Positions 9,942-20,064 of a stretch of 45,090 nt of DNA are shown in pieces. Within the stretch, counting starts at the first letter, position 1, and each line of letters opens with the position of its first letter. Source of the DNA: Flavobacteriales bacterium (GTDB taxonomy: Bacteria > Bacteroidota > Bacteroidia > Flavobacteriales > BACL11); contig NZRO01000046.1 of the NCBI GenBank assembly GCA_002696275.1, positions 8,578 to 53,667 on the forward strand, given 5' to 3'. The notes beneath the pieces were generated by a model that was not told the DNA's origin, did no database searches, and saw nothing but the letters and a program-made list of their open reading frames with translations. The position numbers and the translations under genes are program-made.

Positions 9942-10870
9942 ATTTCTTCAGTAATTTTATTAATATGTTCTTTTCTTTTTTGCCATAAAAATATGACAGA
10001 AAATTCAAATCCACCTCTATTATTTGAAGCAATATCTAAATCAGAAATATTTATATCATAACTTATATTAGTAGTTAAGTTATCTTTACTTATTCCAAAA
10101 CCTAGTATTATAGCGTCCTCTAGCCTGTAATATGTGAACGGAATTATTTTAATGTTATCCAATTTAAATTCTGCTTGACTTCCTAAAAGTAGTTCGTTAG
10201 AGACGCCTTGATTAGTATATAACACCTCAGGAATTATTGTAAAATTTGTTAAGTAGTCATATTTTATTCCAAAATAAAGGTTGTTTTTTACAGGAATCTT
10301 TACATTTTCATCTTCATTAAAAGAGTTATTTGGTAGATTTAAATGAAATGATGATATCCCAAAATTATAGGACAGAATTTTATTTGGTAGTGTTTGATAA
10401 CTTAAACCAATTCCAACATCAGGGTAAACAAAATTATCTTTAAGGAATTGTTCTTCATATTCAAATATTAGTTCAGTATAATCAATAGATTTTTGACTAA
10501 ATCCAATAAGGAATCCAAGGCTTAAATTGTTAAGATTTAAAGTATTAAAGTTTTTAGATAGAGCTAGATTAATTTGATTTAAACTTAATTTTGAATCACC
10601 AGACTTATCATTTAAAAACTGAATTCCAAGATTAAAGTCATAAAAAACATTTTTCTCTTCATATGAAGATGAAAAACTAGAAAAAGGAACACTAACTGAA
10701 TTCCATTGTGATTTTCTTTGTATTGAAAATCTTGAATCATTATCTGTAAAATTCCCTATCATAGAGGGGTTTAGGTTCATTCGATCCTTAGTAAATTGAG
10801 AGAAATGAACATCTTGTCCAAATGAAAATTTTATGAATGTAAAGAATAATATGAAATATAAATATTTCAT
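9923..10870 (-). CDS. PorP/SprF-family type IX secretion outer-membrane protein
   Basis: A beta-barrel protein whose signal peptide ends 'FSFGQ' and whose mature start 'DVHFSQFTKDRMNLNPSMIG' is diagnostic of PorP/SprF. The rest is alternating beta-strand sequence, and 315 residues is typical. SprF-like proteins are needed for export or anchoring of partner proteins with a type B (CHU_C) C-terminal signal, and the partner here is the gene directly upstream, which it overlaps by four bases (ATGA). The pairing is therefore probably a dedicated substrate/anchor unit. The family assignment is firm and the partnership is inferred. Confidence 0.93.
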   Translation of the reverse strand: MKYLYFILFFTFIKFSFGQDVHFSQFTKDRMNLNPSMIGNFTDNDSRFSIQRKSQWNSVSVPFSSFSSSYEEKNVFYDFNLGIQFLNDKSGDSKLSLNQINLALSKNFNTLNLNNLSLGFLIGFSQKSIDYTELIFEYEEQFLKDNFVYPDVGIGLSYQTLPNKILSYNFGISSFHLNLPNNSFNEDENVKIPVKNNLYFGIKYDYLTNFTIIPEVLYTNQGVSNELLLGSQAEFKLDNIKIIPFTYYRLEDAIILGFGISKDNLTTNISYDINISDLDIASNNRGGFEFSVIFLWQKRKEHINKITEEICPKYL

Positions 10871-13800
10871 CGTATTAAAGTAATATTACCTTTTTCAAAT
10901 AAATATTTTTCTCCAATACATTTGACTTCTAAATAATAATCTAAAACTTGAGGAGATAGAAGCTCCCCATTAAAATATCCATCCCAACTATTGTTTATGT
11001 CTTCAGATGAGTATATTTTTTGCCCAAACCGGTTAAAAATCTCAATTTTAAACTCTGTAATTATTCCATCCTCATCTATAATTTTATAATTATCATTTAT
11101 CAAATCCTCATTAGGACTAAATGCGGTAGGAATTAATATTTTTCTCCTATCACAAAAAACATCTTTTACTTTTATATAAATAGAATCTTCAACTTCACAA
11201 TAATTATTGTAAACAATAATATTATATTGTGTAGAGCTATCTGGAGAAACACTTATAGTATTCAAATTTTCATTAGTGTTCCAAAGTATATTTGCATTGG
11301 TTTCAACATATAACTGTGTAGTTTCTCCTTTATAAATAATAGTATCATGAGCCCAAACAGAGTCTAAAACAGGATAATTAGACACATTTACTAAAATTGA
11401 ATCTAAAATATAACAACCTAAAATATTAGTTGCTTTTACACCATAGTAACTAGTATATGTAGGATATGAAATGAAACTTGAAGAATCGGAGCTAAAAACC
11501 ATATTAAAATCCGAATTCCATTCGTAAGATATTATAGGGTCTAATGAATTTAAGTTATCTACTTTTATAAATACAGAATCATCTTTACAAATTTCAGTAA
11601 TACCACTTATCTCTATCGAAAAATTGTCATTAACTACATTAATACTATCTAAGTCAAAACAATTATCATTATTAACAAAAATGTAAAAGGTCCCCGGAAT
11701 ATTAGTTAAAAAAGTATCAGTAATACTAATGATATTTGAGAAATTAATATTATCAGACCATAATATAGAATTAATACTTCCGCTTGTGTTTGCGGAAAGT
11801 AAAATAGGGTCTTTACAAAAAGTTGTATCTTCACTAGTATTTATATCAATACTATCTACAATAACCAATTGATACAGGGTATCAGAGCAATTTCCATCAG
11901 TCACTATAAGTTCGTATTGTTGAGAATTACTAATATTAACAATAGGGTTTGGTATTGATGTATTATTTAAACCAATGTTAGGCTGCCAAATATAATTAAT
12001 AGAAGGGTTATTTATTGGAAGTATCCCTATTTGAGCTGACTGATTTTTACATATTTCAACATTTTGTAAAGGATAGGAAGAATTAGAAAGAATATATATT
12101 TCTTTGCTAATGGTGTCAGAAAGATTACATGCGTCTAACGAAGAAGTAATAAGAGTTACTAAGTAAATGCCAGGGTTGAAATATTGATGAGTTGGATTTT
12201 CTAATGTGGAGTTGTTTCCATCTCCAAAATCCCAATAAAATGTTGTGTTTGTTGGGATTGTACTTGTATTTGTAAAGTTAATATTGTTATTACACCCAAT
12301 CCAAGGAGCGTTAAAATCTGCTAAAACAATTGGGAAATTAAAATCAAATTTAAATACTCCATTATTACAATTATTTGAATTGTTAGTTGTAGATACAGCT
12401 CCAGGATTTGGTTCTATTGGAAAATCATTATTCCCTCCACATCCAGCACATACTGATTGGTAAATGATTCCTTTTTTGTCAAATCTACTTGTTCCTCCAT
12501 CTACATGTTCTGCGCTTTGACTTCCTCCAAAATAAGTCCCATATACAAGATTATCAAGATTGTCATCTATGACCATAATATAGAAATCATTTCCATCTGT
12601 TGTGTTTTGGTAGGCGTTAGATGAAATTGGCATATTTAAGGTAGAAAGAGAACCGTTACCGGTGGAGCTACCCCACCCAGAAATGTAAATATTATTACAA
12701 ACATCCACTAAAAATGCTGTAGGAGATATATCTGGAGTGCCTTTCCCAGTTCCAAAAACTGTTGATCGTAATAATTCTTCTAAATTATTAGAAAAAACAC
12801 CTATAAACTGACTGGCATCCAAAGTAAAATAATTAGCATTATGAACTAAGCTATCCGATAGAGCTTGGGTTTGCCCAAAAATATATACCTCTTCTTCAGA
12901 GTTTAATTCTACAAAATAAGACTGATCATAGAACTCAGATCCAAAATAAGTTGAGTTTATAATCGAGTTTCCATCAGTCGAAATATGAGTAATAAAAGCA
13001 TCTGCTTCAATTGTATCCTGATAATTACTTTGATAAGCATTTGTTGAAGTTAGAAAATTATTAGAGTTTGTTCCTCCAGTAACAAAAACATTATCAAAAT
13101 TATCTAAAGCTAAAGAATATATTGCATCATCTTTGTCCCCTCCAAGATAAGAACTCCAAATAATAGTGCTTAACTGATTATCTAATTTTAAAATACACCC
13201 TTCCTGAGATCCATTATTACTTTGTTGAAAGGAAGTTGTTGTAGGAAAATCAATAGAATAGGTACAAGTAGCTAGATATATATTATTATTTTTATCAATG
13301 TCAATCTCACCCCTCACTTCATCTGCATAATTTCTTTTCAATTTCTGAGAGGTATTTAACCCATCATTTCCAGTTCCCCCAATGTAAGTAGAAGCTAATA
13401 AACCTCCTCCGTTTGAGCTTAATTTACTAACAATAATATCACTTCCATTAGGAAAGGTAACTCCAAGTCCACTAGGAGAAAACCCATCACCACCATTAAA
13501 AGAATTGTCAAAACACCCTACAGTTGTAGGGTAATCGTCAGATCCTGTTGTGCCAAAAATAAATAATTCATTTAAATTATTTACAATCATACTATGAGGC
13601 AATTCATCCATACTGCCGCCTAAGTATGTGGAGTAAATTCTGTAAGTTCCGGAAGAATCATATTTAGTTATTCCGATATCCGTCCCGCCAGAGCTATTAG
13701 AATAGTTTATCTGATAAGCTCCAATCGTTGTAGGATATCCTAGACCAAAAACAGTGCTCCCAGAGTATAAATAACCGTCATTGTCATAGGTTGCTGTATA

Positions 13801-14556
13801 CCCAAAATTATCAGCCGTGGATCCAGAATATGTAGAAAAAATTAATGTAGGGTCAATAAACAATTTATGATTCTTGTTATATCCATTAGGGAATTCAAAA
13901 GTAAGAATGTTGTTTTTTAATTTGAAACGGGACTTTATTTTTATAGTATCTCCATTAATATATTGATATGAATATGGAGATAGTTCCATTATTTCATTAA
14001 TAGATGTAGATACAATTAGATTTCCATTTTTTAAATAGATCTCGTTTTGACCTTTATATTCTATTTTTATTTTTTTTTCAGAAAAGCTGGGATGAACTAT
14101 TAGGTCATATTTTAAAAAACCTTTTGATGAATAGATTTTTAAATCTATACCATTGTAGAGGTCTTTCTGATATAGTGTTTTATATGAATATACTTTTTCA
14201 GCCCAATTGTTTGTGTTGTAATAATTTTCAAAAAAATAACTACTATCTATCAAACTAGTTTCTAAATTGTCATTAGATTTTAAAAAATTTACTGAAATTG
14301 AGTGAGCGTCTATCCATTTTTCTTCTCTAATAAGATTATGTCTTTCTATTAATTGCTGACTATTATAAAAGCTATATATAAATCTTCCTTTCTCGATAAA
14401 AATACTTCCAGATGGAATTTTAGATTTTGCACAAACAGAGGAAGGAAATTGTCCTTTATTTTCAACAAAAGGATAGCTTTGTTGAGAATAGCTAAAAAAA
14501 GAAACACCCATCATTAGCCTTATAAGCCACAGAGATATTTCTCTATTATTTATCAT
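10867..14556 (-). CDS. Large secreted SBBP/PKD protein with gliding-motility (type B T9SS) C-terminal domain
   Basis: A 1229-residue exported protein. After a signal peptide ending 'FFSYSQ' comes 'FVENKGQFPSSV', the start of the N-terminal domain common in SBBP proteins. Residues ~235-700 hold beta-propeller repeats marked by recurring 'STYLGG', 'STYIGG', 'SSYLGG' and 'TYFGG' blocks. A PKD domain follows ('FYWDFGDGNNSTLENPTHQY'), then Ig-like modules, and finally a CHU_C domain ('PTAFSPNEDLINDNYKI', 'FNRFGQKIYSS', 'WDGYFNG'), the type B T9SS sorting signal. It is probably a cell-surface adhesin or motility-type filament protein. It lies 4 bases downstream of the M23 gene and overlaps the PorP/SprF gene. 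The ligand is unknown. Confidence 0.93.
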   Translation of the reverse strand: MINNREISLWLIRLMMGVSFFSYSQQSYPFVENKGQFPSSVCAKSKIPSGSIFIEKGRFIYSFYNSQQLIERHNLIREEKWIDAHSISVNFLKSNDNLETSLIDSSYFFENYYNTNNWAEKVYSYKTLYQKDLYNGIDLKIYSSKGFLKYDLIVHPSFSEKKIKIEYKGQNEIYLKNGNLIVSTSINEIMELSPYSYQYINGDTIKIKSRFKLKNNILTFEFPNGYNKNHKLFIDPTLIFSTYSGSTADNFGYTATYDNDGYLYSGSTVFGLGYPTTIGAYQINYSNSSGGTDIGITKYDSSGTYRIYSTYLGGSMDELPHSMIVNNLNELFIFGTTGSDDYPTTVGCFDNSFNGGDGFSPSGLGVTFPNGSDIIVSKLSSNGGGLLASTYIGGTGNDGLNTSQKLKRNYADEVRGEIDIDKNNNIYLATCTYSIDFPTTTSFQQSNNGSQEGCILKLDNQLSTIIWSSYLGGDKDDAIYSLALDNFDNVFVTGGTNSNNFLTSTNAYQSNYQDTIEADAFITHISTDGNSIINSTYFGSEFYDQSYFVELNSEEEVYIFGQTQALSDSLVHNANYFTLDASQFIGVFSNNLEELLRSTVFGTGKGTPDISPTAFLVDVCNNIYISGWGSSTGNGSLSTLNMPISSNAYQNTTDGNDFYIMVIDDNLDNLVYGTYFGGSQSAEHVDGGTSRFDKKGIIYQSVCAGCGGNNDFPIEPNPGAVSTTNNSNNCNNGVFKFDFNFPIVLADFNAPWIGCNNNINFTNTSTIPTNTTFYWDFGDGNNSTLENPTHQYFNPGIYLVTLITSSLDACNLSDTISKEIYILSNSSYPLQNVEICKNQSAQIGILPINNPSINYIWQPNIGLNNTSIPNPIVNISNSQQYELIVTDGNCSDTLYQLVIVDSIDINTSEDTTFCKDPILLSANTSGSINSILWSDNINFSNIISITDTFLTNIPGTFYIFVNNDNCFDLDSINVVNDNFSIEISGITEICKDDSVFIKVDNLNSLDPIISYEWNSDFNMVFSSDSSSFISYPTYTSYYGVKATNILGCYILDSILVNVSNYPVLDSVWAHDTIIYKGETTQLYVETNANILWNTNENLNTISVSPDSSTQYNIIVYNNYCEVEDSIYIKVKDVFCDRRKILIPTAFSPNEDLINDNYKIIDEDGIITEFKIEIFNRFGQKIYSSEDINNSWDGYFNGELLSPQVLDYYLEVKCIGEKYLFEKGNITLIR

Positions 14557-14560
14557 ACTG

Positions 14561-15877
14561 CTATTTTACAAAATTCTGAAGTATTTCAGAGTATTCATTT
14601 CTTACTTTATTAAATTCTTCAGTATTCTCTTCTTTTAAAGGTAGAGAGGGTGGAAGTTCTTGTTTAAAAGGATCAACGTGTTTGCCGTGAACCATAAATT
14701 CATAATGTAGATGAGGTCCTGTTGAATATCCTGTACTTCCAACATATCCAATTATATCACCCTGCTTTACGTACGAACCTTTGCTAATCCCTTTTTTAAA
14801 TTTAGATAAATGAGCATAAAGTGTTGTATACTTTTCGTTGTGTTTTACAATTACACAATTACCATACCCACCTTTTCTTGAAGCATATGTTACGGTACCA
14901 CTTGCGGTCGACATTATAGGAGTTCCTGTACGCGCAGCGTAATCTACGCCATTATGTTTTTTCCATTTTCCAGAGATTGGATGTTTTCTGTGTCCAAAAC
15001 CTGAACTAACTCTGGCGAAATCAATTGGAGATTTTAAAAACGCACTTCTTAAGTTTTTTCCATTTTCATCAAAGTAATCTGCATATTTTTCATTTTCTTT
15101 AAAACGAAATGCATTAATTGTTTTTCCTTTGTGAGTAAATGATGCCGCAAATACTTTGCCAATTCCTACATATTCGTTCTCTACATATTTTTCTTCAAAG
15201 TAAACTATGAAAGAATCTTTAGCCTGAATTTGAAAAAAATCAATTGACCACGCGTAAATATTATTTGATAATACATCTACTAAGGCTGGAGCTTTTTCTT
15301 CTCCTAATTGTTTTGAGATAGAATACCAAAGGCCCCCTCCTTGATTTATGGTTCCTTTTACAATATTTGTTTTAGTAATTACTTCTTTTTCTCCTTCTCT
15401 AACACTTATTGTGTCTCTAAAGTCAAATACAACATACTGGGTTTTTGATTTTTGATATACAAAACACTGAGCCATAGAATTAGAATCTTTAGAGCAAATA
15501 ACAGTGTAGGGTTTTCCGCTTTGTATGTTTCTTAAATCAAATATATTTTTAGAAGCTTGTTCTAATTTATAGATGTCCGTATTACTTATATTATATTTCC
15601 CTAAAATATGACTTATTGCTTGACCCGGATTGATAACTCCTTCAATTACATAATACTCATCGGTTTCATAACTTATTCCTTTTTTTATTTTAACACTATC
15701 TACAGGAACACCTTTTACAATTATTTCATCAATTGTTGGAGGCTCGATTTTTATGGTATCCTTAATTATAGAATTTTCAGACAACCCTTCATCAGAGGAG
15801 TTTTCGTTAGAACAAAAATAAATAAATAAAATAGAGCTTACGAAGGCTATTGAAGCAATAATAAAAATCTTTCGCAT
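14561..15877 (-). CDS. M23-family peptidoglycan DD-endopeptidase
   Basis: Exported or membrane-anchored (N-terminal hydrophobic segment ~4-24) zinc metallopeptidase that cuts peptide cross-links in murein. The N-terminal half resembles the Csd3/OapA-like regulatory domain ('GVINPGQAISHILGKYNIS'). The C-terminal LytM domain shows the zinc ligands in 'HNGVDYA' and 'GPHLHYEF', with 'SSGFGHRKHPISGKWKKHNG' before them and 'TLYAHLSKF' between. All catalytic residues are present, so it should be active. Its position four bases ahead of the giant secreted protein suggests local wall remodelling for installing the surface module, or simple cotranscription. Confidence 0.93.
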   Translation of the reverse strand: MRKIFIIASIAFVSSILFIYFCSNENSSDEGLSENSIIKDTIKIEPPTIDEIIVKGVPVDSVKIKKGISYETDEYYVIEGVINPGQAISHILGKYNISNTDIYKLEQASKNIFDLRNIQSGKPYTVICSKDSNSMAQCFVYQKSKTQYVVFDFRDTISVREGEKEVITKTNIVKGTINQGGGLWYSISKQLGEEKAPALVDVLSNNIYAWSIDFFQIQAKDSFIVYFEEKYVENEYVGIGKVFAASFTHKGKTINAFRFKENEKYADYFDENGKNLRSAFLKSPIDFARVSSGFGHRKHPISGKWKKHNGVDYAARTGTPIMSTASGTVTYASRKGGYGNCVIVKHNEKYTTLYAHLSKFKKGISKGSYVKQGDIIGYVGSTGYSTGPHLHYEFMVHGKHVDPFKQELPPSLPLKEENTEEFNKVRNEYSEILQNFVK

Positions 15878-15943
15878 GTATATTAGATTGGGTTAAATTC
15901 TTGTGCCAAAATACATATAAAAAAGGTCTAAATTTATTTATAT

Positions 15944-16681
15944 TTATTCAGTTATTGACAATGGAAATTTAATATTTTCTGCACTTGTAATTTTAGCGTC
16001 AATACTTCCAACCCAAATTTCTAACTCAACTTTTATTAATAGATGATTTTTGTCGTCAGATACCCAAATAGTTAAATCGTCTTCATTTTTAAATACTCTA
16101 CCCACCTGTACTTTTGGGCAGAATTTAAGACATTTTATATTGCCAATTTCTGTATTTATTGTCTCTTCTCCTAAAAATAATACTTCCATATTATATATTT
16201 CTTCATCTAGAAACATGTTAATAAATAGAGGATCCTTCTTCTTTAATTCAGATGATTTTAAGGACCTTCCAAAAAGAAAGGAAGATAACATATCATAACT
16301 ATTTACATCACATTTAAATTTTCCATTTTGTGTATTTATAATTTTTAAATCCTGATTAAAGAAATATTCTTGATTAATTAAATACCCACCTTCAATATTA
16401 TTTCTTTTAAAATATCTTGGTAATAATGTACGATTATTTACAATAGTTTCATATCTATTTCTAATTGTAAAAAATAAATCTACAAAAGAATTACTTTTTC
16501 CACTTACAATTACTTTTGTTTCTATGCTGTCTTGTGATATAGTATATTTTGCATGTCCACCTCCAAAAAGACCATATCCAATACGATAAGAGCACGATTC
16601 TCCGTCTTTAAATGGTAGTTCAGGATTTTGTGAAAATCCTAGAAAATGCACTAATGACAATAAACACAAGGTCTTTTTCAT
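15944..16681 (-). CDS. DUF3108 periplasmic/outer-membrane protein
   Basis: The signal peptide 'MKKTLCLLSLVHFLGFSQ' is probably cut before Gln; the following 'FKDGESCSYRIGYGLFGGGH' and 'SFVDLFFTIRNRYETIV' segments are typical of DUF3108. The family has no assigned reaction; the predicted fold is an exported beta-sandwich. The ATG at 16681 is chosen over the upstream TTG. It lies 66 bases before the M23 gene on the same strand and may be the first gene of the surface-module operon. Confidence 0.8.
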   Translation of the reverse strand: MKKTLCLLSLVHFLGFSQNPELPFKDGESCSYRIGYGLFGGGHAKYTISQDSIETKVIVSGKSNSFVDLFFTIRNRYETIVNNRTLLPRYFKRNNIEGGYLINQEYFFNQDLKIINTQNGKFKCDVNSYDMLSSFLFGRSLKSSELKKKDPLFINMFLDEEIYNMEVLFLGEETINTEIGNIKCLKFCPKVQVGRVFKNEDDLTIWVSDDKNHLLIKVELEIWVGSIDAKITSAENIKFPLSITE

Positions 16682-16734
16682 ATTTAACAATATTACGAAT
16701 TTTCAATTTTATTTAAAAATCATTATATTATCTG

Positions 16735-16742
16735 TATCTTTG
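16735..16742 (+). promoter_or_regulatory. Putative -7 box (TATCTTTGCA) for dxs
   Basis: TATCTTTG ends only 8 bases before the dxs ATG. With the usual 5-8 base distance from box to start site, the transcript would be leaderless or nearly so. No -33 TTG is seen at 17-23 bases. Confidence 0.55.
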
Positions 16743-16750
16743 CAATTATT

Positions 16751-18673
16751 ATGAATAAGTTTAAAGCTGGACAATTATTATCTAAGATTAATTCACCCTC
16801 TGATTTAAGGAAGTTAAATAAAATAGACTTGCCTCAAGTTTCTGAGGAGTTAAGACAATTTATTATTGATGTGGTCTCCGAAAAAGGAGGGCATTTTGGA
16901 GCTAGTTTAGGGGTAGTGGAGTTAACAGTTGCTCTACATCATACTTTTAATACTCCAGAAGATCAATTAGTATGGGATGTTGGTCATCAAGCTTATGGAC
17001 ATAAGATTTTGACTGGTAGAAGAGACGTGTTTCACACAAACAGAGTTTACAAAGGAATTAGTGGTTTCCCTAAACGATCAGAGAGTGTTTACGATACTTT
17101 TGGAGTAGGACATTCTTCTACTTCAATTTCAGCTGCCTTAGGAATGTCATTAGCTTCTGAGTTGAAAAAGCACAAAAACAAACAACATATTGCAGTTATT
17201 GGAGACGGGTCTATGACTGGTGGAATTGCTTTTGAAGGTTTAAATCATGCTGGAACAGAGGATACTAATATTCTAATCATATTAAATGATAATTGTATGT
17301 CTATTGACCCCGCTGTAGGCGCATTAAAGGAGTATCTGACAGATATTGCAACCTCAAAAACATATAATAAAGCGAAAAATAAGATTTGGAAGATATTAGG
17401 AAAATTAAGTAAATTTGGACCTAACGCTCAAAAGGTAGCTCAAAAGGTAGAGGGAGCTGTTAAATCCTCTTTATTAGGAGAAAGTAATTATTTTGAGTCC
17501 TTAAATTTTAGATATTTTGGACCTATTGATGGTCATGATGTAATGCATTTATCAGATGTTCTTTCTGATTTAAAGAATATTCCAGGCCCAAAGATATTGC
17601 ATTGTATAACAGAAAAAGGAAAGGGATATAAACCAGCTGAAGAAGGTGATTCAACAAAGTGGCACGCTCCAGGATTATTTAATAAAGAAACCGGAGAAAT
17701 AATCTCTAATCCCTCTAAAAAATCTCCACCAAAATACCAGGATGTTTTTGGAGAAACTATTATTGAACTTGCTGAACAGAATGAAAATATTGTAGGAGTA
17801 ACTCCCGCAATGTTAACAGGATCTTCTTTAAATAAGATGTTAGATGTAATGCCAGAGAGGGTATTTGATGTTGGTATTGCCGAACAACATGCCGTTACTT
17901 TTTCTGCTGGCTTAGCAACACAGGGGATGACTCCATTTTGTAATATTTATTCTACATTTATGCAAAGAGCTTATGATCAAGTAATTCATGATGTAGCCAT
18001 ACAGAATTTAGATGTGATATTTTGTTTAGACAGAGCAGGTTTTGTTGGGGCAGATGGAGCAACTCACCATGGTGTTTTTGATATATCTTACTTTAGATGC
18101 ATACCAAATATGATTGTTTCTGCTCCTATGAATGAACAGGAGTTAAGAAATTTAATGTACACTGCTCAACTTCCTAATAAAGGCCCATTTTCTATTAGAT
18201 ATCCAAGAGGAAAGGGGGTAATGATAGATTGGAAAACTCCATTTGAAGAGATTGAAGTAGGGAAAGGAAGAAAAATAAAAGATGGAGAGCAAATTGCAAT
18301 TTTAACCATAGGTAACACAGGAAATTTTGTTGTAAAGGCTGATGTTGACTTTGTAAAGAAAGGTTTTGATATAGCTCATTATGACATGAGATTTGTAAAA
18401 CCATTAGACACCGCGTTATTACACGAAATATTCCAAAAGTTTGAAAAGATTATAACAGTAGAAGATAGTTGCTTACAGGGAGGGTTCGGATCTGCTATTA
18501 TAGAATTTATGACTGATAATAATTATAAATCTGATGTGTTACGATTAGGTATCCCTGATAAATTCATAAACCATGGAACACAGCAAGAATTATATTCGGA
18601 GTGTTATTTTGACGTAAAGGCAATTAAACAGTCTGTTTATAATCTGTTAGGTAGAAAAGCACAAATTATTTAA
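16751..18673 (+). CDS. dxs: 1-deoxy-D-xylulose-5-phosphate synthase
   Basis: Thiamine-diphosphate enzyme that condenses pyruvate and glyceraldehyde 3-phosphate, the entry step of the MEP isoprenoid pathway. The TPP-binding motif runs from 'GDGSMTGG' to 'NDN' (~152-183). The conserved catalytic His is in 'EKGGHFGASLG', and the transketolase-like region has 'DRAGFVGADGATHHG'. The length of 640 residues is normal. It is monocistronic, between a leftward gene start and a convergent accC. ispG of the same pathway lies at the far end of the window. Confidence 0.97.
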   Translation: MNKFKAGQLLSKINSPSDLRKLNKIDLPQVSEELRQFIIDVVSEKGGHFGASLGVVELTVALHHTFNTPEDQLVWDVGHQAYGHKILTGRRDVFHTNRVYKGISGFPKRSESVYDTFGVGHSSTSISAALGMSLASELKKHKNKQHIAVIGDGSMTGGIAFEGLNHAGTEDTNILIILNDNCMSIDPAVGALKEYLTDIATSKTYNKAKNKIWKILGKLSKFGPNAQKVAQKVEGAVKSSLLGESNYFESLNFRYFGPIDGHDVMHLSDVLSDLKNIPGPKILHCITEKGKGYKPAEEGDSTKWHAPGLFNKETGEIISNPSKKSPPKYQDVFGETIIELAEQNENIVGVTPAMLTGSSLNKMLDVMPERVFDVGIAEQHAVTFSAGLATQGMTPFCNIYSTFMQRAYDQVIHDVAIQNLDVIFCLDRAGFVGADGATHHGVFDISYFRCIPNMIVSAPMNEQELRNLMYTAQLPNKGPFSIRYPRGKGVMIDWKTPFEEIEVGKGRKIKDGEQIAILTIGNTGNFVVKADVDFVKKGFDIAHYDMRFVKPLDTALLHEIFQKFEKIITVEDSCLQGGFGSAIIEFMTDNNYKSDVLRLGIPDKFINHGTQQELYSECYFDVKAIKQSVYNLLGRKAQII

Positions 18674-18712
18674 AGTAAAACCCCTTTATAACAGACGGTA
18701 TTTTTAATTATA

Positions 18713-20053
18713 TTATTTTAAGTTAAAATCTTCCATAAACTTTGTAGTATAATTTCCTTTTCGAAAATCTTCATTTTTCATTAGTTGTTGATGAAACGGA
18801 ATAGTTGTTTTAATTCCTTCAATAATAAATTCATCTAAAGCTCTTTCCATTTTTTGTATTGCTTCTTCTCTTGTTTGGGCAACCGTAATTAGTTTTGCAA
18901 TCATAGAGTCATAAAATGGAGGTATCATATAGTTCGCGTATACATGAGTATCAATTCTTACACCATGTCCTCCAGGGGAATGAAATGAGGTAATCATACC
19001 AGGAGATGGTCTAAAGTCGTTATACGGATCCTCAGCATTAATTCTACATTCGATAGCATGTAATTGAGGCATGTAATTCTTCCCTGAAATTTCAACTCCT
19101 GCGGCAACTTTGATTTGCTCCCTAATCAAATCATAATCAACAACTTCTTCTGTCACGGGGTGCTCTACCTGAATTCTAGTGTTCATTTCCATAAAATAGA
19201 AATTTCTATGCTTATCTACTAAAAATTCAACAGTGCCAACTCCTTCATATTTTACAGCCTCTGCTGCTTTAATCGCAGCTTCTCCCATATCTTTCCTCAA
19301 TTTATTGGTCATAAAAGGAGAAGGTGTTTCCTCTACTAATTTTTGGTGTCGTCTCTGTATAGAACAATCTCTCTCAGATAAATGAGCAGCTTTTCCTCTA
19401 TGGTCCCCAATAATTTGGATTTCAATATGTCTAGGATCTTCAATAAATTTCTCCATGTACATGCCATCATTTCCAAATGCTGCTTTAGCTTCTTGTTTTG
19501 CGCTGTCCCAAGCATCCTTTAAATCACCTTCTTCCCAAACTAACCTCATTCCTTTTCCACCACCACCCGCAGTCGCTTTTAGCATCACGGGGTAGCCAAC
19601 AGTATTTGAGGCTAATTTTTTACAATCTTCAAAATCTTTAATGATCCCATCAGATCCAGGAATAGTAGGAACACCAGCTTTTTTCATTGTTTCTTTTGCA
19701 GCAGCTTTATCTCCCATTCCATCAATCATTTCTGGAGAAGCACCTATAAATTTTATACCGTTCTCACCACAAATCTTTGAGAAGTTTGAATTTTCTGAAA
19801 GGAAACCATAGCCTGGATGTATAGCGTCTGAATTTGTTATTTCTGCAGCGGCAATAATATTTGGTATTTTTAAGTAAGATTCCGAGCTAGCGGCCGGCCC
19901 AATACAAACCGCTTCATCTGCAAATCTCACATGTAAACTTTCAGCATCCGCTTTAGAATATACAGCTACTGTCTGAATGCCCATTTCTTTACAAGTACGA
20001 ATTATTCTTAAAGCGATCTCCCCTCTATTTGCAATTAATATTTTCTTAAACAT
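18713..20053 (-). CDS. accC: Biotin carboxylase subunit of acetyl-CoA carboxylase
   Basis: ATP-dependent carboxylation of the biotin on AccB. The N-terminal domain opens '[19 protein letters not shown]'. The ATP-grasp domain has the Gly-rich loop '[13 protein letters not shown]', and the active site includes '[17 protein letters not shown]'. At 446 residues it is the stand-alone bacterial form. It is the last gene of the long leftward operon, 11 bases after accB. The 40-base gap to the convergent dxs shows no convincing terminator hairpin. Confidence 0.97.
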   Translation of the reverse strand: MFKKILIANRGEIALRIIRTCKEMGIQTVAVYSKADAESLHVRFADEAVCIGPAASSESYLKIPNIIAAAEITNSDAIHPGYGFLSENSNFSKICGENGIKFIGASPEMIDGMGDKAAAKETMKKAGVPTIPGSDGIIKDFEDCKKLASNTVGYPVMLKATAGGGGKGMRLVWEEGDLKDAWDSAKQEAKAAFGNDGMYMEKFIEDPRHIEIQIIGDHRGKAAHLSERDCSIQRRHQKLVEETPSPFMTNKLRKDMGEAAIKAAEAVKYEGVGTVEFLVDKHRNFYFMEMNTRIQVEHPVTEEVVDYDLIREQIKVAAGVEISGKNYMPQLHAIECRINAEDPYNDFRPSPGMITSFHSPGGHGVRIDTHVYANYMIPPFYDSMIAKLITVAQTREEAIQKMERALDEFIIEGIKTTIPFHQQLMKNEDFRKGNYTTKFMEDFNLK

Positions 20054-20064
20054 ATCTTGTGTTT

